Assembly: GCF_001699815.1 (NCBI RefSeq)
Contig: NZ_MCGB01000057.1
Location: forward strand, 434,001 to 498,000
Direction of reading: 5' to 3'
DNA: 64,000 bases
Origin: Ralstonia pickettii
Lineage (GTDB): Bacteria; Pseudomonadota; Gammaproteobacteria; Burkholderiales; Burkholderiaceae
Part shown: positions 1-9,465 of the stretch, piece by piece
Numbering within the stretch: position 1 is the first letter of the stretch
Layout: each line of letters opens with the position of its first letter
Translations under genes and position numbers: made by a program
The notes under the pieces: generated by a model
Databases searched by the model: none
What the model saw: the letters and a program-made list of their open reading frames with translations, nothing else
What the model was told of the DNA's origin: nothing

Positions 1-669
1 CCGGAGTTTCCGTTCCTGGCGCTGCTCGTCTCGGGCGGGCATACGCAGTTGATGCGCGTCGATGCCGTCGGCCAGTACACGCTGCTCGGCGAGACGCTCG
101 ACGACGCCGCCGGCGAAGCCTTCGACAAGACCGCCAAGCTGCTCGGCCTCGGCTACCCGGGCGGCCCCGCCGTTTCGCGCCTGGCCGAGTTCGGCAACCC
201 GGGCGTGTTTGACCTGCCCCGACCGATGCTGCATTCGGGCAATTTCGATTTCTCGTTCGCGGGCCTCAAGACCGCGGTGCTCACCCAGGTGCGCAAGCTC
301 AACCTGACCGATAGCGAGACCTGTTATCAGCCGCGCGCCGATCTTGCGCGCGCGTTTGTCGACGCTATCGTCGAAGTGCTGGTCAAGAAGACGCTGCGCG
401 CCGCGCGCGAGCATGGCCTCAAGCGCATCGTCGTGGCCGGTGGGGTGGGCGCCAACCGCCAGTTGCGCGAGGGCTTGAACGCCGAGGGCAAAAAGCGCGG
501 CTTGCGCGTCTACTACCCCGACCTGCAGTTCTGCACCGACAACGGCGCGATGATCGCCTTTGCCGGCGCGATGCGGCTGCAGGCTGACCCCGCACAAGTG
601 CAGGACGGCTACGGCTACGGCGTCACGCCACGCTGGGACCTCGAAGACATCCGCATCCGGCACGCATGA
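1..669 (+). CDS. tsaD: tRNA N6-threonylcarbamoyladenosine synthase TsaD, C-terminal part (5' end outside window)
   Basis: The reading frame is open from base 1, so the gene starts outside the window. TsaD transfers the threonylcarbamoyl group onto A37 of ANN-decoding tRNAs in the cytoplasm, working with TsaB and TsaE (TsaC makes the donor). The first visible residues contain [10 protein letters not shown], a hallmark of the ASKHA-fold TsaD/Kae1 family. Further on are GDDA-type segments ([12 protein letters not shown]), SFAGLKTAV and [12 protein letters not shown], which build the nucleotide and metal site. About 222 residues are present of roughly 340 expected, so about the first third is missing. 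The frame ends in TGA just before a bidirectional terminator shared with the convergent folE2. Confidence 0.95.
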   Translation, partial: PEFPFLALLVSGGHTQLMRVDAVGQYTLLGETLDDAAGEAFDKTAKLLGLGYPGGPAVSRLAEFGNPGVFDLPRPMLHSGNFDFSFAGLKTAVLTQVRKLNLTDSETCYQPRADLARAFVDAIVEVLVKKTLRAAREHGLKRIVVAGGVGANRQLREGLNAEGKKRGLRVYYPDLQFCTDNGAMIAFAGAMRLQADPAQVQDGYGYGVTPRWDLEDIRIRHA

Positions 670-670
670 A

Positions 671-699
671 AAAAAGCCGCTCGATTGAGCGGCTTTTTC
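671..699. terminator. bidirectional intrinsic terminator between tsaD and folE2
   Basis: The inverted repeat AAGCCGCTC-gatt-GAGCGGCTT is flanked by an A-run on the left and a T-run on the right, so it can terminate both the plus-strand tsaD transcript and the minus-strand folE2 transcript. It fills almost the whole gap between the two convergent stop codons. Confidence 0.9.
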
Positions 700-715
700 T
701 TGGGGCACAGCGCGA

Positions 716-1522
716 TTACTTGTCGGAGCGCTTGTCGCGCTCGATCAGCGCATAGGCGCTGTGGTTGTGAATCGACTCGAAGTTTTCCGCTTCCAGCGTG
801 TAGGCGACGATGCGATCGTCCTGGTTCAGGCGCATGGCGATATCGCGCACCAGGTCTTCCACGAACTTCGGGTTTTCGTACGCACGCTCGGTCACGAACT
901 TCTCGTCCGGACGCTTGAGCAGGCCCCACAGTTCGCACGACGCTTCTTCTTCGGCCATGCGAATGAGCGCCTCGACCGGCGTATCGGCCGCCAGCTCGGC
1001 GTCGATCGTGATGTGCGAGCGCTGGTTGTGCGCACCGTACTGCGAGATCTTCTTCGAGCATGGGCACAAGCTCGTCACCGGCACCAGCGCCTTGACGCGG
1101 ACCTTGGTGTGGCCGTCGCGCACTTCGCCAATCATCGTCACTTCATAGTCCATCAGCGACTGCACGCCCGACACCGGGGCCGTCTTGCTGACGAAATACG
1201 GGAAGTGGACTTCGATGCGGCCGGCGTCGGCTTCGAGCTTCTCCAGCATCTTTTCCAGCAGCAACTGGAACTGCGCCAGATTCAGCGGCTCGCGCTCTTC
1301 TTCAAGCAGCGCGACGAAGCGCGACATGTGCGTGCCCTTCTGGTCGGCCGGCAGATGCACGTCAAGATTGTACGTGCCGACGGTGTTCAGCACGCCTGAA
1401 GGGGTTTGCAGCGACATCGGGTAACGCACGCCGCGCACGCCAACACGCTGAATGGGAATCTGGCGGGTATCGTGGCTGGACTGCACGTCCGGCATCGCGA
1501 AAGCCGGGTTCATATCGTTCAT
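716..1522 (-). CDS. folE2: GTP cyclohydrolase FolE2 (type IB)
   Basis: Converts GTP to 7,8-dihydroneopterin triphosphate, the first step of tetrahydrofolate (and queuosine precursor) synthesis. The 268-residue length fits FolE2, and the protein carries the family motif LCPCSKKIS (Cys153, Cys155) followed by YGAHNQRSH, which hold the catalytic metal and histidine. FolE2 is the metal-flexible alternative to zinc-dependent FolE, and in many bacteria it supports growth under zinc limitation; I see no clear Zur box here. The start chosen has AAAGGA about 9 nt upstream; Met4 and Met10 are alternatives. It lies downstream of dxs on the same strand but 249 bp away, so it may have its own promoter. 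Confidence 0.95.
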   Translation of the reverse strand: MNDMNPAFAMPDVQSSHDTRQIPIQRVGVRGVRYPMSLQTPSGVLNTVGTYNLDVHLPADQKGTHMSRFVALLEEEREPLNLAQFQLLLEKMLEKLEADAGRIEVHFPYFVSKTAPVSGVQSLMDYEVTMIGEVRDGHTKVRVKALVPVTSLCPCSKKISQYGAHNQRSHITIDAELAADTPVEALIRMAEEEASCELWGLLKRPDEKFVTERAYENPKFVEDLVRDIAMRLNQDDRIVAYTLEAENFESIHNHSAYALIERDKRSDK

Positions 1523-1771
1523 GATCGGTTTCCTTTACGGTCGCCCGGCCATCGCAGTCGGCCGGCACGCAACGAGTGTGAAACCGCGGAACCTGGCTGA
1601 CGGTGACCACCCCTCAAGTGATCCAATCTGCCCATCCCGCGACTGCGCACACAATTCAAAAATAAGACTGGCGGAGTGTAAAAGAAATTTCCTACCTTTG
1701 CAGTCAACTACTCAAACCCGCGGCTGCAATGCGGGTGATTGATTCTGCCTATGGCACGGCGCCAAAGTGCC

Positions 1772-3682
1772 TCAGGCGACGCGCGGGGCTGCAGCGCGCG
1801 GCTGCACGGCAAAACGCTCGCGGATGGAAGCGAGGATGCCATTGGCATCCAGCCCGCACTGCGCCAGCAGCGCCGCGTGATCACCGTGATCGACAAAGCG
1901 GTCGGGCAGGCCGAGCTGCAATACCGGCGTTGCAACACCGGCGGCAGCCAGCGCTTCCAGGCAGGCGCTGCCGGCGCCGCCCATCACGCAACCTTCCTCT
2001 GCCGTGACCACGAAATCGTGCGTGCGAGCCATTTCCAGCACGCAGGCCACGTCGAGCGGCTTGACGAAGCGCATGTTGACAACGGTCGCATCCAAACGCT
2101 CAGCTGCTGCCGAAGCAGGGGCAACCATCGAACCAAACGCCAGAATCGCAACGCGCTGGCCGGCCGGAGCCGTGGACGTGCGGCGCACTTCGGCCTTGCC
2201 CACAGGCAGCGGCTCCAGCGTCGGCTGCACCGTCACGCCCGTACCGGCACCACGCGGATAGCGCACCGCTGTCGGGCAGTCCTGCGCGAACGCGGTACTC
2301 AAAAGCTGGCGGCATTCGTTCTCGTCGGCCGGCGTCATCACCATCATGTTGGGGATGCAGCGCAGGTAGGCAATGTCGTAGGCACCCGCGTGCGTGGCGC
2401 CGTCTGCGCCCACCAGACCCGCACGGTCCAGCGCGAATACCACCGGCAAGTTCTGCAGCGCCACATCGTGGATCAACTGGTCATAGCCCCGCTGCAGGAA
2501 CGTCGAATAGATGGCGACGACGGGCTTCAGCCCCTCGCATGCCAGACCGCCGGCGAAGGTGACGGCGTGCTGCTCGGCGATGCCGACGTCGTAATAGCGG
2601 TCGGGAAAGCGCTGCTCGAACTCCACCATCCCGGAGCCTTCTCGCATGGCCGGCGTGATACCCACCAAGCGCTTGTCGGCCGCCGCCATATCGCACAGCC
2701 ACTGGCCAAACACCTGCGTATACGTCACCTTGGCTGGGCGCCCCGAAGGCTTGATGCCTTCCTGCGGGTTGAACTTGCCCGGGCCGTGATAAAGGATCGG
2801 ATCGGCCTCGGCCAGCTTGTAACCCTGGCCCTTCTTGGTGACGACGTGGAGGAACTGCGGCCCGCCGCCTTCACGCGCGCGCTGGCGGATGTTCTGCAGC
2901 GTCGGCACCAGCGATTCGAGATCGTGCCCGTCGATCGGGCCGATGTAGTTAAAGCCGAACTCCTCGAACATCGTGGCCGGCACGAACATGCCCTTGGTGT
3001 GTTCCTCGAAGCGCTTGGCAAACTCGAGCACCGGCGGCGCCACCGACAGCAGTTTTTCCACGCCCTTCTTGGTGGCCGCGTAAAACTGCCCGCTCATCAG
3101 CCGCGCCAGATAGCGATTCAGCGCGCCCACCGGCGGCGAGATCGACATGTCGTTGTCGTTGAGCACGACCACCAGCGGCAGGTCTTTATAGACGCCCGCG
3201 TTGTTCATCGCCTCGAAGGCCATGCCGGCGCTCATCGCACCGTCGCCGATCACCGCAATGGCGACGCGGTCTTCACCCTTGGTCTTGGCGCCCAGGGCCA
3301 TGCCAAGCGCAGCCGAAATCGACGTGGACGAGTGCGCGGTGCCGAACGTGTCGTACGGGCTCTCGCTGCGGCGCGGGAAACCGGAGATGCCGTCCAGCTG
3401 GCGCAGCGAGCCCATCTGGTCGCGGCGGCCCGTGAGGATCTTGTGCGGATAGCTCTGGTGGCCGACGTCCCACACGATGCGGTCTTCCGGCGTGTTGAAG
3501 ACGTAGTGCAGTGCGATGGTCAATTCGACCGTGCCCAGGTTCGACGACAGATGGCCGCCCGTTTGCGAGACGGAATCGAGCACGAAGGCGCGCAACTCGT
3601 TGGCCAGCGGCCCGAGTTGGCGGCGGTCCAGTCGGCGCAGGTCGGCCGGATCGTCGATGGTGTTCAGAAGTTCGTACGTCAT
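1772..3682 (-). CDS. dxs: 1-deoxy-D-xylulose-5-phosphate synthase
   Basis: Thiamine-diphosphate enzyme that condenses pyruvate and glyceraldehyde 3-phosphate to DXP, the entry step of the non-mevalonate isoprenoid pathway and a precursor branch for thiamine and pyridoxal. At 636 residues it matches the family (about 620). The ThDP/Mg motif runs from GDGAMSAG (147-154) to NDND (176-179); [10 protein letters not shown] (41-50) and the transketolase pyrimidine-binding half with [11 protein letters not shown] follow. It is third in the minus-strand cluster xseB-ispA-dxs, 56 bp after ispA, an arrangement common in proteobacteria that couples DXP supply to farnesyl diphosphate synthesis. Confidence 0.97.
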   Translation of the reverse strand: MTYELLNTIDDPADLRRLDRRQLGPLANELRAFVLDSVSQTGGHLSSNLGTVELTIALHYVFNTPEDRIVWDVGHQSYPHKILTGRRDQMGSLRQLDGISGFPRRSESPYDTFGTAHSSTSISAALGMALGAKTKGEDRVAIAVIGDGAMSAGMAFEAMNNAGVYKDLPLVVVLNDNDMSISPPVGALNRYLARLMSGQFYAATKKGVEKLLSVAPPVLEFAKRFEEHTKGMFVPATMFEEFGFNYIGPIDGHDLESLVPTLQNIRQRAREGGGPQFLHVVTKKGQGYKLAEADPILYHGPGKFNPQEGIKPSGRPAKVTYTQVFGQWLCDMAAADKRLVGITPAMREGSGMVEFEQRFPDRYYDVGIAEQHAVTFAGGLACEGLKPVVAIYSTFLQRGYDQLIHDVALQNLPVVFALDRAGLVGADGATHAGAYDIAYLRCIPNMMVMTPADENECRQLLSTAFAQDCPTAVRYPRGAGTGVTVQPTLEPLPVGKAEVRRTSTAPAGQRVAILAFGSMVAPASAAAERLDATVVNMRFVKPLDVACVLEMARTHDFVVTAEEGCVMGGAGSACLEALAAAGVATPVLQLGLPDRFVDHGDHAALLAQCGLDANGILASIRERFAVQPRAAAPRVA

Positions 3683-3738
3683 GTGGGACCGCCGCTCAGG
3701 CGTTTTGGCAAAGACTTCTAACGTCGATGCAATGTTGT

Positions 3739-4650
3739 TCAGTGGCCACGCCGCACGATCAGGTCGGCCATCTCGGCCAATCGAACGGTACGGGCTCGGC
3801 CCGCTTCACAGCCGATCTCGCGGGCCAGTTCCGCGACCGCCGCTCCCGCCGCGGCGTGCAGCTCATCGGCCAGTGCCCGGGCCTTGTCCAACCCAAGGAT
3901 GGACACGTAAGTCGGTTTGTCGTTGGCCTCGTCCTTGCCCGCAGTTTTGCCCAGCGTGGCGGTATCGGCCGTCACATCGAGAATGTCGTCGACCACCTGG
4001 AACGCGAGGCCGACAGCACCCGCATAAGCATCGACATGCTCCAAGGCAGCGGCATTCACCTCAGCACAGAGCGCGCCCATCCGCAGGCTCGCCCGCAGGA
4101 GCGCACCGGTCTTCATGCGGTGCATCGCTTCCAGTTCGTCTTGCGACAGCGCAATGCCAACGCTCTGCAGATCGATCGCTTGGCCGCCTGCCATGCCCTG
4201 CGAACCCGAGGCGCGCGCCAGTTCGCCCATCAGCACTGCACGCGTGGCCGGGCGCACCGCACCCTGCTCTGCCAGCACGATGAACGCCTGCGTTTGCAAG
4301 GCGTCACCTACCAGAAGGGCCGTCGCTTCATCATAGGCGCGATGTACGGTGGGACGGCCACGGCGCAGATCGTCGTCGTCCATGCAAGGCATGTCGTCGT
4401 GGACGAGCGAATAGGCGTGGATCATCTCCACCGCGCAACTCACGCCGTCTAGCGCCTCCGGCGATGCGTCGCCCAGCGCACCGGCAGCATGTGCCAGCAA
4501 TGGGCGCACACGCTTTCCCGCACCCAGCGTGGCGTACCGCATGGCGGCATGCAGACGTTGTGGCGAGACGGTTTCGGCCGGCAGCGCGCGCTCGAGCGCA
4601 ACTTCCGTCCGCGCGACCACAGACGCCATCCATTGGGCGAAATCGCTCAT
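3739..4650 (-). CDS. ispA: farnesyl diphosphate synthase (polyprenyl synthetase)
   Basis: Short-chain trans-prenyl transferase that makes C10 and C15 diphosphates from IPP and DMAPP, feeding ubiquinone, undecaprenyl phosphate and hopanoid synthesis. Its 303 residues contain the first aspartate-rich motif DDMPCMD (85-91) and the second, DDILD (221-225), plus GKRVRP near residue 45. The spacing of the first motif (DDxxxxD) is the bacterial type II farnesyl synthase form. The start codon overlaps the stop of xseB by 4 bp, so translation is probably coupled. Confidence 0.95.
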   Translation of the reverse strand: MSDFAQWMASVVARTEVALERALPAETVSPQRLHAAMRYATLGAGKRVRPLLAHAAGALGDASPEALDGVSCAVEMIHAYSLVHDDMPCMDDDDLRRGRPTVHRAYDEATALLVGDALQTQAFIVLAEQGAVRPATRAVLMGELARASGSQGMAGGQAIDLQSVGIALSQDELEAMHRMKTGALLRASLRMGALCAEVNAAALEHVDAYAGAVGLAFQVVDDILDVTADTATLGKTAGKDEANDKPTYVSILGLDKARALADELHAAAGAAVAELAREIGCEAGRARTVRLAEMADLIVRRGH

Positions 4651-4931
4651 GCGTCGCCCTGTTCGTTCGTGTTGCTATCGTCGCCCAACGGCTTCAGGGC
4701 ATCGCCGTCAAGCACGCGCACCTGTTGCTCCACGCGCTCTAGCACCTGCTGGCAGTACTTGACCAGTTCCGCCCCGCGTCGATACGCCGCAAGCGAGGCC
4801 TCCAGCGGCAATTCACCGGATTCCATGCTGGCGACGAGGGTTTCGAGTTCGGCCATGGCCGCTTCATAGGAAGCCGGCGTAGCGGAGGGTGTGGCGGACG
4901 CGCTGGGGGCGTCGTTTGGGGCACGGGGCAT
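4647..4931 (-). CDS. xseB: exodeoxyribonuclease VII small subunit
   Basis: Small subunit of exonuclease VII, which degrades single-stranded DNA to oligonucleotides together with XseA (not in this window). The 94-residue protein has an alanine/proline-rich leader and then the typical helical hairpin: [32 protein letters not shown] and a C-terminal coiled coil ([15 protein letters not shown]). It is first in the xseB-ispA-dxs cluster and shares 4 bp with ispA. The leader is somewhat longer than in E. coli (80 residues), and no strong ribosome binding site decides the start. Confidence 0.93.
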   Translation of the reverse strand: MPRAPNDAPSASATPSATPASYEAAMAELETLVASMESGELPLEASLAAYRRGAELVKYCQQVLERVEQQVRVLDGDALKPLGDDSNTNEQGDA

Positions 4932-5345
4932 GCCGATTGCGAATCAAAAAAGGACAATCTGGCATTTTACGGCAATTCCGCGTGCGTTCTGCGCACATCC
5001 CGCAACGCCTGGGGTAGCGGTTTGCAACGGCAAGGCAGGGCATCGTCAGCCTGGCCACCGAGCGACTGGCGGCAGAAAGCGGTCGAAAATCAGGGACTTA
5101 TCAATTTCCCTGGGGTACAATCCCCCCCTTTCCTCCAAAGGCCGGGCCGGTGTACGCCGCTCCGCACGATGGTTTGGGTCTGTTGGCCCATTGAACGTAT
5201 GGTCGTTGGCCCAAGCGGGGGCCAGCAAGCGCTCGTTTCCTACCTCAACAGACCCTAGGCCACCTGCCGATGGCGTCCTTTCCCAAATCGATCTTGTCGA
5301 TGGTTGGGTTGTTCACTGCTTTCACCGTTATTGGGAGTGGGGATA
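4932..5345. other. intergenic region between divergent xseB and the Rieske gene
   Basis: This 414-bp spacer must hold the promoters of the minus-strand xseB-ispA-dxs cluster and the plus-strand Rieske gene. A TACAAT -10-like hexamer is visible at 5116-5121 on the plus strand but lacks a good -35. TAAAAT occurs on the minus strand about 40 bp upstream of xseB, also without a convincing -35. Small reading frames here show no ribosome binding site or recognisable product. No RNA gene or repeat was recognised. Confidence 0.4.
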
Positions 5346-6443
5346 ATGTCCAATCTCAGCGCCGCACTGAATCTGGTGCCGTCTGAAACCCAGCTGCCCG
5401 TCTCTGCTTACTTCGACGAGGCGCTGTATCAAACTGAAATCGAACGTCTGTTCAAACATGGCCCCGGCTACGTCGGCCATGAGTTGATGGTCCCGGAAGT
5501 CGGCGACTATCACACGCTTGCCGCCGAGGCCGAAGGCCGCGTGCTGGTGCGCAACCCGAACGGCGTCGAGCTGCTCTCCAACGTGTGCCGGCATCGGCAG
5601 GCAATCATGCTCAATGGGCGCGGCAATGCCCAGAACATCGTCTGCCCGCTGCATCGCTGGACATACGACCTGCAGGGCGACTTGCTGGGCGCACCGCACT
5701 TCGAGAAGCAACCATGCGTGCATCTTTCGCGCTCGCCGCTGCAGAACTGGAACGGTCTGCTGTTCGAAGGCAAGCGTGACGTGCGTGAAGACCTCGCTCG
5801 CCTAGGCGTGGCGCGCGATCTCGATTTTTCCGGCTACATGCTCGACCACGTCGAGGTGCACGACTGCAACTACAACTGGAAGACCTTCATCGAGGTGTAC
5901 CTCGAGGACTACCACGTCGTGCCCTTCCATCCTGGCCTCGGCCAGTTCGTCTCGTGTGACGACCTGGAATGGGAGTTTGGCGAGTGGCACAGCGTGCAGA
6001 CGGTCGGCATTCATGCCAATTTGCGCAAACCCGGCACACCGGCCTACCAGAAGTGGCACGACGCCGTGCTTCGCTTCAACAACGGCGAGATGCCGAAGTA
6101 CGGCGCGGTGTGGCTCACGTACTACCCGAACGTGATGGTCGAGTGGTATCCGAACGTGCTGGTGGTCTCGACGCTGCATCCGCTCGGCCCGACCAAGACG
6201 CGCAACGTGGTCGAGTTCTACTACCCGGAAGAGATCGTGTTGTTCGAGCGTGAATTCGTTGAAGCCGAGCGCGCCGCCTATATGGAAACGTGCATCGAGG
6301 ACGACGAGATTGCCGAGCGCATGGACGCGGGGCGCCTAGCGCTGCTCAAACGCGGCACGAGCGAAGTCGGCCCGTACCAGTCGCCCATGGAGGACGGCAT
6401 GCAGCACTTCCACGAATGGTATCGGCGCACGATGCACTACTAA
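5346..6443 (+). CDS. Rieske [2Fe-2S] aromatic ring-hydroxylating-type oxygenase, alpha subunit-like
   Basis: A 365-residue Rieske non-haem iron oxygenase. The Rieske ligands are Cys81-x-His83 and Cys100-x2-His103 (CRH...CPLH). The catalytic domain follows with NYNWKTFIEVYLEDYHVVPFH, giving the iron ligands His190 and His195 and the bridging acid near residue 188. The ATG at 5346 is preceded by GGAG about 8 nt upstream; an in-frame TTG at 5304 would add 14 residues but has no support. No ferredoxin, reductase or beta subunit lies beside it, so electron partners and substrate cannot be read from the context. It stands alone, followed by a strong terminator. Family assignment is firm; substrate is unknown. 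Confidence 0.88.
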   Translation: MSNLSAALNLVPSETQLPVSAYFDEALYQTEIERLFKHGPGYVGHELMVPEVGDYHTLAAEAEGRVLVRNPNGVELLSNVCRHRQAIMLNGRGNAQNIVCPLHRWTYDLQGDLLGAPHFEKQPCVHLSRSPLQNWNGLLFEGKRDVREDLARLGVARDLDFSGYMLDHVEVHDCNYNWKTFIEVYLEDYHVVPFHPGLGQFVSCDDLEWEFGEWHSVQTVGIHANLRKPGTPAYQKWHDAVLRFNNGEMPKYGAVWLTYYPNVMVEWYPNVLVVSTLHPLGPTKTRNVVEFYYPEEIVLFEREFVEAERAAYMETCIEDDEIAERMDAGRLALLKRGTSEVGPYQSPMEDGMQHFHEWYRRTMHY

Positions 6444-6488
6444 GCAACGACTGAGGTAGGCATCCGCAGCCTTCCGCGTCACAATAGG

Positions 6489-6524
6489 AACGGTGCAGCC
6501 CCCACGGGCCGCACCGTTTTTTTT
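6489..6524 (+). terminator. intrinsic terminator after the Rieske gene
   Basis: A 12-bp stem (ACGGTGCAGCCC / GGGCCGCACCGT, one mismatch) with a 4-nt loop is followed by eight T residues. It should stop the Rieske transcript. It ends only 17 nt before the annotated start of the next gene. Confidence 0.9.
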
Positions 6525-6541
6525 CGCCCCTCTCCCTCGCC

Positions 6542-7531
6542 ATGCCTGCCGATACTGCCACCGCTGCTCAGACTGCCGCCCAGACGGTCGAAAGCTCCTC
6601 CCGCCAATCGCTGTGGATGATCCTCGCCGCTTTCGCCTTCTCGGCAATGGGCGTGTGCGTAAAACTGGCCTCGGCGCATTACAGCACCGGCGAGATCGTC
6701 TTCTACCGCAGCGTGATCGGCATGACGCTGATGGGCGCCGTCCTCGCCAAGACAGGCGCGGGCATCCGCACACCCTATCTCACGGCGCACATCAAGCGCA
6801 GCGTGTTCGGCGTAACGTCGCTTCTGCTGTGGTTCACGTCGATCAGCCTGCTACCGCTGGCAACAGCCATGACGCTGAACTACATGTCGCCGGTGTGGAT
6901 TGCGCTGATCATCGGCGCGGGTGCTGCAATGGCCGGCAAAGCCGCGGGCGCCGACAAGAAGATGGTGGCTGCGATCCTGATGTCGTTTGTCGGTGTGCTG
7001 TGCCTACTGCAACCGAGCGTGGGCGGCGGGCCATCCCAGCTCGCCGGCGGCATGGTCGGGCTGGTCTCTGGCGTGTTCACCGCCCTCGCCTATGTAGAGG
7101 TCCGCCAACTGGGCGACCTGGGCGAGAACGAGGCACGCATCGTGTTTTACTTTTCCCTGGTGAGCGCAATTGCCGGCGGCGTGTGGATGCTGATCGGCGG
7201 GGCGCAATCGCATACGTGGCATAGCGCCGGCCTGCTGCTGGCTGTCGGGCTGCTGGCCACGCTGGGCCAGACCGCCATGACGCGAGCCTACAAGCGCGGT
7301 AATACGCTCCTGACTGCCAACCTGCAATACACCGGCATTGTCTTTGCGAGCGGGTGGGGTATGTTGCTGTGGAATGACCACCTGAACGCGCTGTCGTGGG
7401 CGGGCATGGCGCTCATCATCGGCAGCGGCATCGTGACCACCGTCATGCGCGCCCGCCAGTCGGGCACCGAGCATCCGACGCCGCAGACAGCCGTGTCGGG
7501 CCCGGAAGCCGAGATTCACCCGGAAGTTTGA
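6542..7531 (+). CDS. DMT-superfamily (EamA) inner-membrane transporter
   Basis: A 329-residue membrane protein with about ten hydrophobic helices in two EamA repeats, as in drug/metabolite exporters of the RhaT/YdcZ type. A 25-residue polar N-terminus (Ala/Thr/Gln-rich) precedes the first helix at about 26-43, and a polar C-terminal tail of about 30 residues follows the last. Substrate cannot be inferred. The start is awkward: no Shine-Dalgarno sequence is visible and a strong terminator ends 17 nt upstream, so Met26 (6617) or an attenuated transcript are possibilities. The sulfurtransferase gene follows after 21 bp and may be cotranscribed. Confidence 0.85.
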   Translation: MPADTATAAQTAAQTVESSSRQSLWMILAAFAFSAMGVCVKLASAHYSTGEIVFYRSVIGMTLMGAVLAKTGAGIRTPYLTAHIKRSVFGVTSLLLWFTSISLLPLATAMTLNYMSPVWIALIIGAGAAMAGKAAGADKKMVAAILMSFVGVLCLLQPSVGGGPSQLAGGMVGLVSGVFTALAYVEVRQLGDLGENEARIVFYFSLVSAIAGGVWMLIGGAQSHTWHSAGLLLAVGLLATLGQTAMTRAYKRGNTLLTANLQYTGIVFASGWGMLLWNDHLNALSWAGMALIIGSGIVTTVMRARQSGTEHPTPQTAVSGPEAEIHPEV

Positions 7532-7552
7532 TCGACCCAGGAGATTGCCGCC

Positions 7553-8440
7553 ATGAGCGAACGCGCTCACTACGCCACCCTCATCACCGCACCGCAACTG
7601 GCCGCACTGCAGCAGAGCGCACCCGAAGCGGTGGTGGTCATCGATTGCAGCTTTGACCTCGCCAATCCCGCTGCGGGGCGCGATGCGTATCACGCCAGCC
7701 ATGTGCCCGGCGCGTTCTACATGCATCTCGACAACGAACTGTCGGGCCCCAAAACCGGCACCAACGGCCGCCATCCGCTGCCCGATGCAGAGGCACTAAT
7801 TGCGCGCCTGCAGGCGCTGGGCGTGAACGATGACACGCAAGTCGTCGCGTATGACCGCCAGGGCAGCATGTACGCCGCGCGCCTGTGGTGGCTGCTGCGC
7901 TGGGTCGGCCATGCCGACGTGGCCGTGCTTGATGGTGGCCTGCAGGCTTGGGAAGCGGCGTACTTCCCCGTCGACCAGGTCATCCCGGAAGAACCGCAGC
8001 TCAACGCCACGCCCGGCAACATCACGCGCAAGCCCTCGCTCGTGCAGTTGGTGACGGCCGATATCGTGCAGAAATACCTGGGCCACGCCGACAAGCCCGT
8101 CGTCGACGCACGTGCCCCCGACCGCTACCGCGGCGAGAATGAAACGCTGGATCCCGTTGGCGGCCACATCCCTGGCGCGCGCAACCGGTTCTTCCGCGAC
8201 AACCTGCAGGCCGATGGCACGTTCAAGCCCGCGGAACAATTGCGCGCCGACTTCGCGGGCGTACTGGCCGGCGCACGGCCGCAAGACGCGACGCTGCAAT
8301 GTGGTTCGGGCGTGACCGCCTGCCACAACGCCTTGGCCATGGAGATCGCCGGCCTCACGGGCGCCGCGCTCTATGCCGGCTCATGGAGCGAGTGGTGCAG
8401 CGACCCGTCGCGCCCGGTGGCGACGGGGCCGAATCCGTAA
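7553..8440 (+). CDS. sseA: 3-mercaptopyruvate/thiosulfate sulfurtransferase (tandem rhodanese)
   Basis: Transfers sulfur from 3-mercaptopyruvate or thiosulfate to a thiophilic acceptor through a cysteine persulfide. It has two rhodanese domains (about 10-140 and 165-290); the C-terminal one carries the active loop CGSGVTA with Cys250, the form typical of mercaptopyruvate sulfurtransferases. The N-terminal domain has lost the active cysteine loop, as usual. Length (295) is normal. AGGAG lies upstream of the ATG at good spacing. It follows the DMT gene by 21 bp and ends before a bidirectional terminator. Confidence 0.9.
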   Translation: MSERAHYATLITAPQLAALQQSAPEAVVVIDCSFDLANPAAGRDAYHASHVPGAFYMHLDNELSGPKTGTNGRHPLPDAEALIARLQALGVNDDTQVVAYDRQGSMYAARLWWLLRWVGHADVAVLDGGLQAWEAAYFPVDQVIPEEPQLNATPGNITRKPSLVQLVTADIVQKYLGHADKPVVDARAPDRYRGENETLDPVGGHIPGARNRFFRDNLQADGTFKPAEQLRADFAGVLAGARPQDATLQCGSGVTACHNALAMEIAGLTGAALYAGSWSEWCSDPSRPVATGPNP

Positions 8441-8461
8441 TCTGCGAATCCGGCGCGCAGC

Positions 8462-8489
8462 AAAAAGCCCGATATCGACCGGGCTTTTT
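8462..8489. terminator. bidirectional terminator between sseA and the ZIP gene
   Basis: AAAAAGCCCG-atatcgac-CGGGCTTTTT has flanking A and T runs that serve both convergent genes. Confidence 0.9.
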
Positions 8490-8509
8490 CTTGAAGCCGA
8501 TGCGCCGCC

Positions 8510-9316
8510 TCAATGTGCGTGACCGTGCAAACCTTCGGTCAGCAGAAAGATCATCGCGATGCCCGCCGTAATCAAGGCGACCTGCACCGCCGATTCCTGC
8601 CAGCGCGGCCGGCGCTTCATCTGCGGCATGAGATCGCATACGGCGATGTAGATGAAGCTGCTCGACGCCACCACGAGCACGTATGGAATCCACGACGTCA
8701 GGCGGTCCAGCAGGTAGTAACCCAGCACCGCGCCCACCAGCGCGCAAACGCTGCAGATCAGGTTGTAGACAAAGGCGCGCGTCTTGGAAAACCCGGCGTT
8801 GAGTAGCACCATGAAGTCGCCGATCTCTTGCGGGATCTCGTGTGCAGCAATCGCCAGCGCCGTGACGATGCCGACCTTAGTGTCCGCCAGGAACGCCGCC
8901 GCAATCACGATCCCGTCCGAAAAATTATGCAGCCCATCGCCCACGAGGATCATCAGGCCACTGCGCCCGGCTTCCTGCCGGTCATGGCCGTGGTGATGGC
9001 CGTGCCCATCACCCTCGTGGTGATGTGAATGGCGGATCAGTGAGATCTTTTCCAGCAGGAAAAAACCCAGCAGCCCGGCGAGCAACGTGGCGAACAACGC
9101 ATGCGTATTGGGCTCGATGCCGCGATGGGCTTCGAACGCCTCCGGCAACGAATGCAGCAGCGACGTGGCCAGCAGCACGCCCACCGAGAAACTGACCATC
9201 CGATCGACCATGCGCGACAGCACGGTCAGAGACAGCGCGGCAGCGCCCGCCATGCTGCCGATGCCAGACAGCGCAGTGGCCAGGAGAATGCCTAACAGGG
9301 TGGTATCGAAGGTCAT
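8510..9316 (-). CDS. ZIP-family divalent metal transporter
   Basis: A 268-residue ZIP protein expected to import zinc or related divalent metals across the inner membrane. Eight hydrophobic segments can be traced. A histidine-rich cytoplasmic loop (HSHHHEGDGHGHHHGHD) lies between helices III and IV. The transport-site motifs HNFSDG (helix IV) and HEIPQE (helix V) are intact. The longer open frame upstream of this ATG encodes unrelated-looking sequence, so I start at MTFDTTLLG; no clear Shine-Dalgarno supports it. Zinc is the likeliest substrate but iron or manganese cannot be excluded. Confidence 0.9.
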   Translation of the reverse strand: MTFDTTLLGILLATALSGIGSMAGAAALSLTVLSRMVDRMVSFSVGVLLATSLLHSLPEAFEAHRGIEPNTHALFATLLAGLLGFFLLEKISLIRHSHHHEGDGHGHHHGHDRQEAGRSGLMILVGDGLHNFSDGIVIAAAFLADTKVGIVTALAIAAHEIPQEIGDFMVLLNAGFSKTRAFVYNLICSVCALVGAVLGYYLLDRLTSWIPYVLVVASSSFIYIAVCDLMPQMKRRPRWQESAVQVALITAGIAMIFLLTEGLHGHAH

Positions 9317-9407
9317 GCGGAGGTGACGCAGCGGGAGCCAATAAACGCAACAGAGTTGCAAGAAGGGCGGATTGTATGCCGCTTTGCCAACCTTTGCCAG
9401 TGCAGGC

Positions 9408-9444
9408 AAAAGAAAAGGCCCCGGGGCGACTCCCCAGAGCCTTT
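9408..9444 (-). terminator. intrinsic terminator of the dienelactone hydrolase gene
   Basis: On the minus strand, AAGGCTCTGGGG-agtcg-CCCCGGGGCCTT (two G-U wobble pairs) is followed by TTCTTTT, just downstream of the hydrolase stop codon. Confidence 0.8.
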
Positions 9445-9465
9445 CGCGTTCGGCGCGTCGCGCTG

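Noticed and set aside
1739-3721. 660-residue plus-strand frame opposite dxs
   Set aside because: It is antisense to a fully conserved Dxs protein, is rich in His/Arg/Gln as GC-rich antisense frames are, and has no domain.
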